This document shows, in pieces, positions 11,536 to 19,492 of a stretch of DNA of 64,000 bases. The DNA is from Luteimonas colneyensis (GTDB lineage: Bacteria > Pseudomonadota > Gammaproteobacteria > Xanthomonadales > Xanthomonadaceae). Positions within the stretch are counted from its first letter, which is position 1; the number at the start of each line of letters is the position of its first letter. Where the stretch lies: the NCBI RefSeq assembly GCF_014836665.1, contig NZ_JACSQJ010000003.1:124001-188000 (forward strand), given 5' to 3'. The notes under the pieces were generated by a model, which did no database searches, was not told the DNA's origin, and saw only the letters and a program-made list of their open reading frames with translations. Both the position numbers and the translations under genes were made by a program.

Positions 11536-12498
11536 ATGCCGCTTGATGTCGTCGTCGTGATGGACCCGATCGGGTCGATCAAGGTCGCGAAGGATTCCAC
11601 CTTCGCCATGCTCCTCGAGGCGCAGCGCCGCGGACACCGGCTGCACTACGTCCTGCCCGGCGGACTGTCGATGGACAGCGGACGCGCGCGCGCGATGGCT
11701 GCGCCCCTCTCGGTGCGCGACGACGCGAGCGACTGGTACGAACTGGGAACTCCGTCACACCGCGACTTCGCTGCCGGCGACGTCGTGCTGATGCGCACCG
11801 ACCCCCCGGTCGATGCCGACTACATCCACGACACCCAGATCCTCGACGCCGCGCGCATGGCCGGCGCCAACGTGGTCAACGATCCGCGCGGCCTGCGCGA
11901 CCTCAACGAGAAACTCGCCGCCCTGCTGTTCCCGCAGTGCTGCCCGCCCACCCTGGTCAGCCGCGATGCCGCCGCGCTCAAGGCCTTCGTGGCCGAGCAC
12001 GGCCAGGCGGTGCTGAAGCCGCTGGACGGCATGGGCGGGCGCTCGATCTTCCGCGCCGCGGCCGGCGAGTCGAACCTCAACGTGATCCTGGAAACGCTGA
12101 CCGACGGCGGCCGCCACCTGGCCATGGCCCAGCGCTACCTCCCGGAAATCACCGAGGGCGACAAGCGCATCCTGCTGATCGACGGCGTGCCGGTGGACTA
12201 CTGCCTGGCGCGGATCCCGCAGGGCGACGAGTTCCGCGGCAACCTCGCCGCCGGCGGACGCGGCGAAGGCCGTCCGCTAAGCGAGCGCGACCGCTGGATC
12301 GCCGCTCAGGTGGGCCCGGAGATGGTCCGGCGCGGCATGCGCTTCGTCGGCCTGGACGTGATCGGCGACTGGCTCACCGAGGTCAACGTCACCAGCCCGA
12401 CCTGCATCCGCGAGCTCGACGCGCAGTTCGGGCTCAACATCGCCGGCCTGCTGTTCGACGCGATCGAGCGCGGCACGCCGGCCGCCTCCGGCGCGTGA
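11536..12498 (+). CDS. gshB: glutathione synthetase
   Basis: A 320-residue cytoplasmic ATP-grasp ligase joining glycine to gamma-glutamylcysteine, the last step of glutathione synthesis. The N-terminal domain begins VVVMDPIGSIKVAKDSTFAM and has MRTDPPVDADYIHDT. The ATP-grasp core shows VLKPLDGMGGRSIF and the C-terminal metal/substrate loop has LTEVNVTSPTCIREL. It is divergent from pilG, as in Pseudomonas, and starts a short plus-strand unit with tonB 25 nt downstream. Confidence 0.97.
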   Translation: MPLDVVVVMDPIGSIKVAKDSTFAMLLEAQRRGHRLHYVLPGGLSMDSGRARAMAAPLSVRDDASDWYELGTPSHRDFAAGDVVLMRTDPPVDADYIHDTQILDAARMAGANVVNDPRGLRDLNEKLAALLFPQCCPPTLVSRDAAALKAFVAEHGQAVLKPLDGMGGRSIFRAAAGESNLNVILETLTDGGRHLAMAQRYLPEITEGDKRILLIDGVPVDYCLARIPQGDEFRGNLAAGGRGEGRPLSERDRWIAAQVGPEMVRRGMRFVGLDVIGDWLTEVNVTSPTCIRELDAQFGLNIAGLLFDAIERGTPAASGA

Positions 12499-12523
12499 CG
12501 CCCGCGCACGGACCACGGCAGCC

Positions 12524-13396
12524 GTGAGCACGATGGCCGCCCCCGGGGGCGTCGGCGAACCCCAGCGCCTGGGCGCGACCATGGTGCTGTCGCTGCTGGT
12601 GCACGCGATGCTCGTGCTCGGCGTCGGCTTCGCGCTCGAGGAGGCGGCGCCCGTGCTGCCCACGCTCGACGTCATCCTGACCCGCACCACCAGCCCGCTG
12701 ACCCAGGCCCAGGCCGACTTCCTCGCCCAGGCCAGCAACCAGGGCGGCGGCGAGGACGAGGCCAGCCGCCGCCCGCGCGATGCCCAGGCCGGACACCTGC
12801 CGCAGGACGAGGCGGGCGTCGCGCAGCGCGCGGCGCGCGCGCAGACGCCCGACGTCGCGCCGCCGCCGGAAGCACGGGTGGTCGCCAGCCGCCGTGGCGA
12901 GGAGGCGATGCCGAGCCCCGAGGCTACGCCCCGGGTCGACGACCAGGCGCTGCCGCCCGGCCCGGAGCGGATCGAACGCGACCTGGCGATGGCGCGCCTG
13001 GCCGCCGAGATCCACCTCCAGTCCGAGCGCTACGCCAAGCGCCCCAAGCGCAAGTTCGTGTCCGCGTCGACGCAGGAATGGGCCTACGCCACCTACCTGC
13101 GGGCCTGGGTCGACCGGGTCGAGCGCGTGGGCAACCTCAACTATCCCGACGAGGCGCGGCGCCGGCAGCTGGCGGGCACCCTGGTGATCAGCGTCGCGAT
13201 CCGCCGCGACGGCTCGGTCGAGCGCGCCGAGGTGATCCAGTCCAGCGGCAGCCGCCTGCTCGACGACGCGGCGCTGCGCATCGCGCGCCTTGCCGAGCCC
13301 TACCCGCCGCTGCCGCAGACCGAGGAGGAAATCGACGTCCTCCACGTCACCCGCACCTGGAACTTCCTGCCAGGCGGCGAACTGGTCGACGACTGA
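12524..13396 (+). CDS. tonB3: TonB-family protein, TonB3-like
   Basis: A 290-residue inner-membrane anchored periplasmic protein: a short cytoplasmic N-terminus, a membrane helix at ~17-37 (LGATMVLSLLVHAMLVLGVG), a Pro/Glu/Arg-rich span, and a C-terminal TonB domain (NYPDEARRRQLAGTLVISVA, then SSGSRLLDDAALRI). The start may be GTG 12524 or ATG 12533; neither has a strong ribosome site. In P. aeruginosa the gshB-pilG neighbourhood carries tonB3, required for twitching motility, so a pilus role is more likely than siderophore uptake. The TonB domain is seen; the pilus role is inferred from synteny. Confidence 0.82.
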   Translation: MSTMAAPGGVGEPQRLGATMVLSLLVHAMLVLGVGFALEEAAPVLPTLDVILTRTTSPLTQAQADFLAQASNQGGGEDEASRRPRDAQAGHLPQDEAGVAQRAARAQTPDVAPPPEARVVASRRGEEAMPSPEATPRVDDQALPPGPERIERDLAMARLAAEIHLQSERYAKRPKRKFVSASTQEWAYATYLRAWVDRVERVGNLNYPDEARRRQLAGTLVISVAIRRDGSVERAEVIQSSGSRLLDDAALRIARLAEPYPPLPQTEEEIDVLHVTRTWNFLPGGELVDD

Positions 13397-13400
13397 GCGC

Positions 13401-14138
13401 TCAGCCGCGGGCCGCGCGCGCCGCGGCCTGTTCGGCCAGGGTCAGGGCGACGGCGTTGCGCAGGTAGGCGGGTTCGACCAGCTCCGGCGCCACCGCGCCG
13501 CCGGCCACGATGGCCCGCGCGCCGAGCCGCGCGAGATCGCCTGCGCGCGGCAGCGCGGCGGCATCGACCGACGCCAGCCGGTTACCGAGGCGATGCGCCA
13601 ACGCGCCGTCCGCGGCCGCGAAGCCGGTACCGGCCCCGATCCAGCGGGCGTCGGCGGGCAGTTCGACCGCCGCGGGCACAGACACCGTTTCCGGCGACAG
13701 GGCACGCACCCCGCCATCCTCGCGGACGAAGCCGCCCGCGTAGACCTCGCCCATGCGCGCGTCGATGGCGGCGAGGACGTGGTCGCAGGGCTTCATCTCG
13801 ACGTCCGCCGCAGCTTCGCCCTGCCCGCGCAGCGCGCCCAGGGCCAGCACCGCCAGCGTCGACACCGGCAGCAGCGGCCGGTCCAGCCCCAGCGCGATGC
13901 CCTGGGCGATCGAGATCCCTAGGCGCACGCCGGTGAACGCGCCGGGCCCGCGGCCGACGGCGATCGCGTCCAGGTCGCGGCGGCGCAGGCCGGCCTCGGC
14001 CAGCAGCGCCTCCGCCCAGGGCAGCACGAGCTCCGCGTGCCGCCGCGGCGCGAGTTCGAAGCGCTCGCGCACCGCGCCGTCGACCATCACGGCGACGGAG
14101 CAGGCTTCGGTGGAGGTCTCGATGGCGAGCAGGCGCAT
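13401..14138 (-). CDS. tsaB: tRNA threonylcarbamoyladenosine biosynthesis protein TsaB
   Basis: A 245-residue cytoplasmic protein that partners TsaD and TsaE in making t6A37 on ANN-decoding tRNAs. The N-terminus LLAIETSTEACSVAV, then RHAELVLP and GRGPGAFTGVRLGISIAQGI, are the family signatures; the C-terminal half is variable, as usual. It ends 4 bp from the convergent tonB3 stop and lies 45 bp after the helicase gene. Confidence 0.94.
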   Translation of the reverse strand: MRLLAIETSTEACSVAVMVDGAVRERFELAPRRHAELVLPWAEALLAEAGLRRRDLDAIAVGRGPGAFTGVRLGISIAQGIALGLDRPLLPVSTLAVLALGALRGQGEAAADVEMKPCDHVLAAIDARMGEVYAGGFVREDGGVRALSPETVSVPAAVELPADARWIGAGTGFAAADGALAHRLGNRLASVDAAALPRAGDLARLGARAIVAGGAVAPELVEPAYLRNAVALTLAEQAAARAARG

Positions 14139-14183
14139 GCGTGGGCAACGGCGGTCAGGGGCGACAAGGGTAGCGCGCCGCGC

Positions 14184-16289
14184 TCAGTCCTCGTGGAAGA
14201 ACCCGACCGCGTCGGCGACGTCGCGGGTGCGCGGGAACGGCGGCAGCGAGTCGAGAAAGCGGCGGCCGTAGCCCTTGCCCAGCAGGCGCGGGTCGCAGAG
14301 CACCAGCACGCCGCGGTCGGTCTCGGTGCGGATCAGCCGGCCCACGCCCTGCTTGAGCGCGATCACCGCCTGCGGCACCTGCTCGTCGCGGAAGGGATTG
14401 CCGCCAGCGCGGCGGATCGCTTCCAGCCGCGCCTCGAACACCGGATCGTCCGGGGACGCGAACGGCAGCTTGTCGATCACCACCACGCTGAGCGCGCCGC
14501 CGGCCACGTCCACGCCCTCGCGGAAGCTGGCCGCGCCCAGCAGTACGCCGTTGCCCGATTCGCGGAAGCGCTGCAGCAGCACGTGGCGAGGCGCCTCGCC
14601 CTGCACGAACAGCGGCCACGCCCCGTCGCGCAGGCCCTCGGCGGCCTCGCGCAGCGCGCGGTGCGAGGCGAACAGCAGGAAGGCGCGGCCGCCCGAAGCC
14701 TCCAGCACCGGCCGCACCGCGGCGGTGATGGCGGCGGTGTAGTCGCGCGAGGACGGCTCCGGCAGGCCCGGCGGCAGGTAGCACAGCGCCTGGGTGGCCC
14801 AGTCGAAGGGGCTCGGCACCAGCAGGGTGCGCGGCTGGTACAGGCCCAGCCGGCGCGCGAGATGGTCGAAGCGGCCTTCCACCGCCAGCGTGGCGGAGGT
14901 GAACACCCAGGCCGCGCGCGAGCGCTCGCGGTGGGCGCGCAGCGGGCCGGAGACGTCCAGCGGCGTGCGCTGCAGGCGGAAGCCGCGCGGCGAGAGTTCG
15001 TACCAGCGCACGTCGTCGTCGCGGGTGGGGGCGGCGTCTTCGGCGTCGTCGCTGTCACCCGCCGCCTCCGCTGCGGCCCGATCGTCGTCCTGTCCGGCGT
15101 CGCGGCCGCCATCGTCGAGGTCGCGCCAGCGCCCCAGCCGGCCATGGTGGTCGCGGGCGCGCAGCAGGCAGGCCTCGAGGCCCGGCGCGGCGTCGGCCAG
15201 CGGTGCCAGCGCATCGGCCAGCGCCAGCAGCGCGGCCTCGAGCGCGTCGAGTTCCACCACCACCTCGGGCACCGCCAGCAGCTGCGGCCGGGTGCCGCGG
15301 GCCGGCAGTACCTCCATCGCCGCGCGCAGCTGGCGCGTGGCCTGCTCCAGCGCCCGCGCCGGCTCCTGCAGCGTCGCCAGCGCGCCCGCGACCTCGCGGC
15401 ACTCGGAGATCGCGTCGCGGGCCAGCTCCACCAGCGGCCGCGCCGACAGGCCTTCGCCGAAGAACTGCGCCGCCAGCTCCGGCAGCTGGTGGGCCTCGTC
15501 GATCACGAAGGCCTCGGCGCCGGGCAGGATCTCGCCGAAGCCTTCCTGCTTCAGCGCCAGGTCGGCCAGCAGCAGATGGTGGTTGACCACCACCACGTCG
15601 GCCTCCTGCGCGCGCTGGCGGGCCTGGACCACGAAGCACTCGCCCCAGAACGGGCACTCGCTGCCCAGGCAGTTCTCGGCGGTCGAGGTCACCATCGGCA
15701 GCAGCGGCGAATCCTCGGGCAGCGATTCGAGCTCGGCCAGGTCGCCCATCCGTGTGCGCCCGCTCCAGGCCACGATGCGCTGGAAGTGCGAGGCCTGGGC
15801 CGGGGTCTGGAAGCGGTTCTCCCCGCGCGCCCGCTCCAGCCGGTGGCGGCAGAGATAGTTGGCGCGGCCCTTCAGCAGCGCGGTGCGCAGGCCGCGGCCC
15901 AGGGCGTCGCGCACCCGCGGCAGGTCGCGGTGGTAGAGCTGGTCCTGAAGCGCACGGGTGCCGGTGGAGACGATGGTCTTGCGGCCCGACAGCAGCGCGG
16001 GGACCAGGTAGGCGAAGGTCTTGCCGGTGCCCGTGCCGGCCTCGGCCAGCAGCGGCTCGCGGTCCTCGAACGCGGACGCGACCGCGGCCGAGAGGTCCTG
16101 CTGGGCGCCGCGCGGCCGGAAGCCCGGCAGCACCGAGGCCAGCAGGCCATCGTCGGACAGCGCGGCGCGGCTCTGGCGGGCGAGCGCGCACTCGCGCGGC
16201 GCATCGGCGGCGGTGGCCGCGGCGGCGTCATCGGATGCGGGGTCGTCGAAGGCCGCAGGCATGGCCGCGGTGGATCCGGGAGCGTTCAT
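14184..16289 (-). CDS. DinG/YoaA-type ATP-dependent DNA helicase
   Basis: A 701-residue XPD-like superfamily 2 helicase. Walker A is AEAGTGTGKTFAYLVPALL. Four Cys (GRANYLC, then ENC, SEC and GEC) form the probable 4Fe-4S site. The DEAH box is VIDEAHQLPELA and the C-terminal motor motifs include LLGAASFREGVDV and ALKQGVGRLIR. It is closer to YoaA than to canonical DinG. An acidic, low-complexity insert (about residues 405-425) interrupts the helicase domain. ATG 16289 (MNAPGSTAA) was chosen because the upstream extension is Arg/Pro-rich frame noise. It probably acts on replication or repair intermediates. Confidence 0.9.
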   Translation of the reverse strand: MNAPGSTAAMPAAFDDPASDDAAAATAADAPRECALARQSRAALSDDGLLASVLPGFRPRGAQQDLSAAVASAFEDREPLLAEAGTGTGKTFAYLVPALLSGRKTIVSTGTRALQDQLYHRDLPRVRDALGRGLRTALLKGRANYLCRHRLERARGENRFQTPAQASHFQRIVAWSGRTRMGDLAELESLPEDSPLLPMVTSTAENCLGSECPFWGECFVVQARQRAQEADVVVVNHHLLLADLALKQEGFGEILPGAEAFVIDEAHQLPELAAQFFGEGLSARPLVELARDAISECREVAGALATLQEPARALEQATRQLRAAMEVLPARGTRPQLLAVPEVVVELDALEAALLALADALAPLADAAPGLEACLLRARDHHGRLGRWRDLDDGGRDAGQDDDRAAAEAAGDSDDAEDAAPTRDDDVRWYELSPRGFRLQRTPLDVSGPLRAHRERSRAAWVFTSATLAVEGRFDHLARRLGLYQPRTLLVPSPFDWATQALCYLPPGLPEPSSRDYTAAITAAVRPVLEASGGRAFLLFASHRALREAAEGLRDGAWPLFVQGEAPRHVLLQRFRESGNGVLLGAASFREGVDVAGGALSVVVIDKLPFASPDDPVFEARLEAIRRAGGNPFRDEQVPQAVIALKQGVGRLIRTETDRGVLVLCDPRLLGKGYGRRFLDSLPPFPRTRDVADAVGFFHED

Positions 16290-16380
16290 CAGGTCGACAT
16301 GATCGCCGCAAACCGCGGCAGGCGGGGTCGCCCGAGCGCGCACGACGCCGTCGGGATTGCCGCCGGCCTGGCGTGTCGCG

Positions 16381-16929
16381 TCACCAGCGCGGCGGTGGCG
16401 CGACCCGGCAGGCCTCGATCGCGGCCTTCGCGGAGGCCGCGGCGGCCGCGTCACCCTGAACCAGGGCGACCCGCTCCAGCGTGGCCTGGTGGCGCCGGCA
16501 CAGCGGGCCGACGCCGGAGCCGAGCGACTGCGCACGCGCGGCCAGCTCCCCGGCCAGGGCGTGGTCGCCGAGCAGGATCGCGGCCTCCGCGCGCTCCTGC
16601 AGCAGCGCCGGATCGTCCGCGACCAGCGCGATGGCCTGGTCGAGGGCCTCCGCGGCGTCGCGGTGGTGCCCCTGCTGCTGCAGGCGCTCCGCCCGCTGGC
16701 GCAGGTCCTCGACCTGGCTGTCGCGCAGCGGCTGCACGTCGAGTTCGCCCTCGCCGTCGCCGGCGGCCGCGCGAATGGTCGCGACCATCTCGGCCGGCGT
16801 GGCCGTGGTGAGCGACTGCGTCGCCGGCAGCTCCGGCGCGGTCGCGCAGGCCGCGAGCCCGAGCAGCAGGGCGGCGGGGGCGGCGCGCAGCGCGCGCGAG
16901 ACGAGGAAACGGTTGCGGGGCGGGGTCAT
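16381..16929 (-). CDS. lpoP: TPR lipoprotein, LpoP-like candidate activator of PBP1b
   Basis: A 182-residue outer-membrane lipoprotein candidate: signal peptide with lipobox GLAAC (Cys28), then about 40 flexible residues and helical TPR-like pairs (LRQRAERLQQQGHHRDAAEA; LLQERAEAAILLGDHALAGE). Its ATG overlaps the mrcB stop by ATGA (16926-16929), so the two are translationally coupled. In Pseudomonas the TPR lipoprotein LpoP is encoded next to PBP1b and stimulates it. The same partnership is inferred from architecture and coupling, not from sequence identity I could measure. Confidence 0.68.
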   Translation of the reverse strand: MTPPRNRFLVSRALRAAPAALLLGLAACATAPELPATQSLTTATPAEMVATIRAAAGDGEGELDVQPLRDSQVEDLRQRAERLQQQGHHRDAAEALDQAIALVADDPALLQERAEAAILLGDHALAGELAARAQSLGSGVGPLCRRHQATLERVALVQGDAAAAASAKAAIEACRVAPPPRW

Positions 16930-19355
16930 GGCTCGATGTCCTGCGGAGGGGGCGGCGGCTGACCGGACGGGTCGTCCGCCGCCGGCTGCGGTTCGGTGGC
17001 CGGATCGCGGCCGCGGCCGAAGCCGAACCACTCGCGCCAGCCACCGCCGGAGGCCTCCTCGGGCGGCGGCGCGACGATGCAGGGCTGCCACGGCGGCGCG
17101 AAGCCTTCGGCGAAGGCGAACCGCCGCGCACCGGCGCAGTCCGCGTCCGTGCTGTGGTTGTCCACCACCCAGCTCCACTCCAGGCCCTTGGCCTGGACCC
17201 GCAGCGGCGCGCTGGGCAGGCGCGCGAACGTCGCCGACCACACGCGCATCGCGCCGGTGGCGCCGTACAGGCCGGTCTGCTCGTTCCTGTCGTTGCCGAC
17301 CCAGACCACGGCGAGGTGGTCGCCGGTCCAGCCCGCGTACCAGCTGTCGCGGCCATCGTTGCTGGTGCCGGTCTTGCCGGCGGAGGCGAGCCGGCCGAGG
17401 CCGTCGTTCACCAGCTGCCGTCCGGTGCCCGAGCTGACCGCGTGCTGCAGCGCCACGGTCACCAGCCGCGCCGCGGTGCGGTCGCCGTCCTCGGGCTGGC
17501 GCGGGGCCTTGTCGTAGCGGTTGAGCACCCGGCCTTCGGAATCGAGCACGCCGCGCACGGTGTACAGCGGCTGGATCTCGCCGTCGGACGCGAGGAACTG
17601 GTACAGCTGCGCCATCGCGTACGGCGTCTGGTCCACCGAACCCAGGATCAGCGCCGGATTGGCCACTGCCTCGATCCCGGCCAGCTGCTTCATCAGCTGC
17701 GCCAGCCGCTCAGGGCGCATCGCCATGCCCACGCGCACGGTGGCCTGGTTGTACGAGCGCGCCAGCGCGTCGATCAGGCGCACGCTGCCGTGGCTCCTGC
17801 CGTCTGAATTGCCGGGCGACCAGCGCTTGCCGTTGTCCAGCGTCACCGTCACCGCCGAGTCGTCGACCCAGGTCGCCAGCGAGTAGCGGTCGGGCAGCGC
17901 CAGCGCGAGCAGGTAGACGAAGGGCTTGAGCAGCGAACCGACCGGGCGGTGCGCCTCGATCGCGCGGTTGAAGCCGGGCATGGCGTGGTCGCGACTGCCG
18001 ACCACCGCCACCACCTGGCCGCTGTGCACGTCGGTGACCACGACGCCCGCCTCGAGGTCGGGGCGCTTGCCGCTGTCGAGCGATTCCAGCGTCTTCGTGA
18101 CCGCGCTCTCCGCGTAGGCCTGGGCCGAGGGCGCCATCGCCGTCATCACCGCCAGGCCCGCGCCCTGCAGTTCGTCGGCGGAGTAGTCGCTGGCGAGGTG
18201 GCGGCGGACGACGTCGATATAGGCGGGGAAGGGGTTGGCGGCGATGCTGCCCGGCGCGCTGGTAATGCCCAGCGGCGCGGCCACGGCGCGGTCGTGCGCG
18301 GCCTGGTCGATGAGCCCGGTCTCGAGCATCTCGCCGAGCACGAAGTCGCGGCGGGTCTTCGCGCGCTCCGGATGTTTGCGCGGGTCGTAGTACGACGGCC
18401 CCCGGATCAGCCCCACCATCAGCGCCACCTGCTCGGTGGACAGGTCGTCGAGCTGGCGCCCGAACCAGTACTCGGCGCCGGCGGCCACGCCGCGGATGGC
18501 CTGGTTGCCACGCTGTCCGAGGTAGACCTGGTTGAGATAGGCCTCGAGGATCACGCCCTTGCCGTAGCGCGCCTCGATGATCAGCGCGTACAGGATCTCG
18601 TTGATCTTGCGGGTCCAGGTCTGCTCGCGGCCGATGCCGAGCAGGCCGCTGCGCGCGAGCTGCTGGGTCAGGGTGCTGGCGCCCTGGCGCGCCTCGCCGG
18701 CCTTGAGGTTGATCCACGCAGCGCGCGCGATGCCGCGCACGTCGATGCCGTGGTGGTGGGCGAAATCGCGGTCCTCGACCGCCTGCAGGGCGTCGGTGAG
18801 CTGCTGCGGCACCTCCTGGATACGCACCAGCCGGCGCTCCTCCTGCTGGCGGCCATAAAGCGTGGCGATGCGTGCCGGGTCGAGGCGGACGCGCTCGGCA
18901 TCGCGATCGGCCACCAGGTCGCGCAGCTTGCCGACGGCGCCCTTCGCCAGTTGCACCTCGACCCGGCTCGCCGGGACCTGGCCGTCGACGTCGGTGAAGC
19001 CGCGGCTGGCGATCGTCCAGCGGCCGCCCTCGCTGGCCCAGGTACCAGGCCGGAGGCCGTCGCCTTCGCGGTAGCCGGCCGACTCCAGCTCGAGCTTCAG
19101 CGCGCGCGCATCCATGGCCACGCCCGGCGCCAGCTCCAGCGGCCTGGCGTACACGCGGGTCGGCACCTGCCACTGCAGCTGGCCGAAGCGCTCGCCGACC
19201 TGGTGGTTCAGGTACAGCATGTACGGAAGGAGGAACCCGAGGCCCAGGCCGGCGATGGCCAGCAGCCAGGTCAGCAGCGTGCGTCGCCAGTCGCGGCCGC
19301 CGCCGGCGGTGCCTCCCGGAACGTGGTCGTCTTCGTCGTATTCGATTCGTGCCAT
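16926..19355 (-). CDS. mrcB: penicillin-binding protein 1B, bifunctional glycosyltransferase/transpeptidase
   Basis: An 809-residue class A PBP. It has a cytoplasmic tail, a membrane helix at ~26-48, a UB2H-like region (~60-150), and a GT51 domain with catalytic EDRDFAHHHG near 192 and STLTQQLARS. The transpeptidase domain has SxxK at about 473 (GSLLKP), SxN at about 533 (SYN) and KTGTSND near 659. The C-terminal tail is Pro-rich with two Cys (DADC, PCIV). It polymerises and crosslinks peptidoglycan. It is the first gene of a minus-strand unit leading to the LpoP-like lipoprotein. Confidence 0.96.
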   Translation of the reverse strand: MARIEYDEDDHVPGGTAGGGRDWRRTLLTWLLAIAGLGLGFLLPYMLYLNHQVGERFGQLQWQVPTRVYARPLELAPGVAMDARALKLELESAGYREGDGLRPGTWASEGGRWTIASRGFTDVDGQVPASRVEVQLAKGAVGKLRDLVADRDAERVRLDPARIATLYGRQQEERRLVRIQEVPQQLTDALQAVEDRDFAHHHGIDVRGIARAAWINLKAGEARQGASTLTQQLARSGLLGIGREQTWTRKINEILYALIIEARYGKGVILEAYLNQVYLGQRGNQAIRGVAAGAEYWFGRQLDDLSTEQVALMVGLIRGPSYYDPRKHPERAKTRRDFVLGEMLETGLIDQAAHDRAVAAPLGITSAPGSIAANPFPAYIDVVRRHLASDYSADELQGAGLAVMTAMAPSAQAYAESAVTKTLESLDSGKRPDLEAGVVVTDVHSGQVVAVVGSRDHAMPGFNRAIEAHRPVGSLLKPFVYLLALALPDRYSLATWVDDSAVTVTLDNGKRWSPGNSDGRSHGSVRLIDALARSYNQATVRVGMAMRPERLAQLMKQLAGIEAVANPALILGSVDQTPYAMAQLYQFLASDGEIQPLYTVRGVLDSEGRVLNRYDKAPRQPEDGDRTAARLVTVALQHAVSSGTGRQLVNDGLGRLASAGKTGTSNDGRDSWYAGWTGDHLAVVWVGNDRNEQTGLYGATGAMRVWSATFARLPSAPLRVQAKGLEWSWVVDNHSTDADCAGARRFAFAEGFAPPWQPCIVAPPPEEASGGGWREWFGFGRGRDPATEPQPAADDPSGQPPPPPQDIEP

Positions 19356-19492
19356 GGGGCTCGGTGGCCGTGGAGCGCGACGCCGGCCGGGCGCGCGCGG
19401 GATGAGAGAATGCGGGATCCGTGCGAGTCTAGCCCAGCGCCTGTCCCCCGCCCGTCTACCCTCGCCCCACCTTCAGCCGGAGTTGTCGCTGG

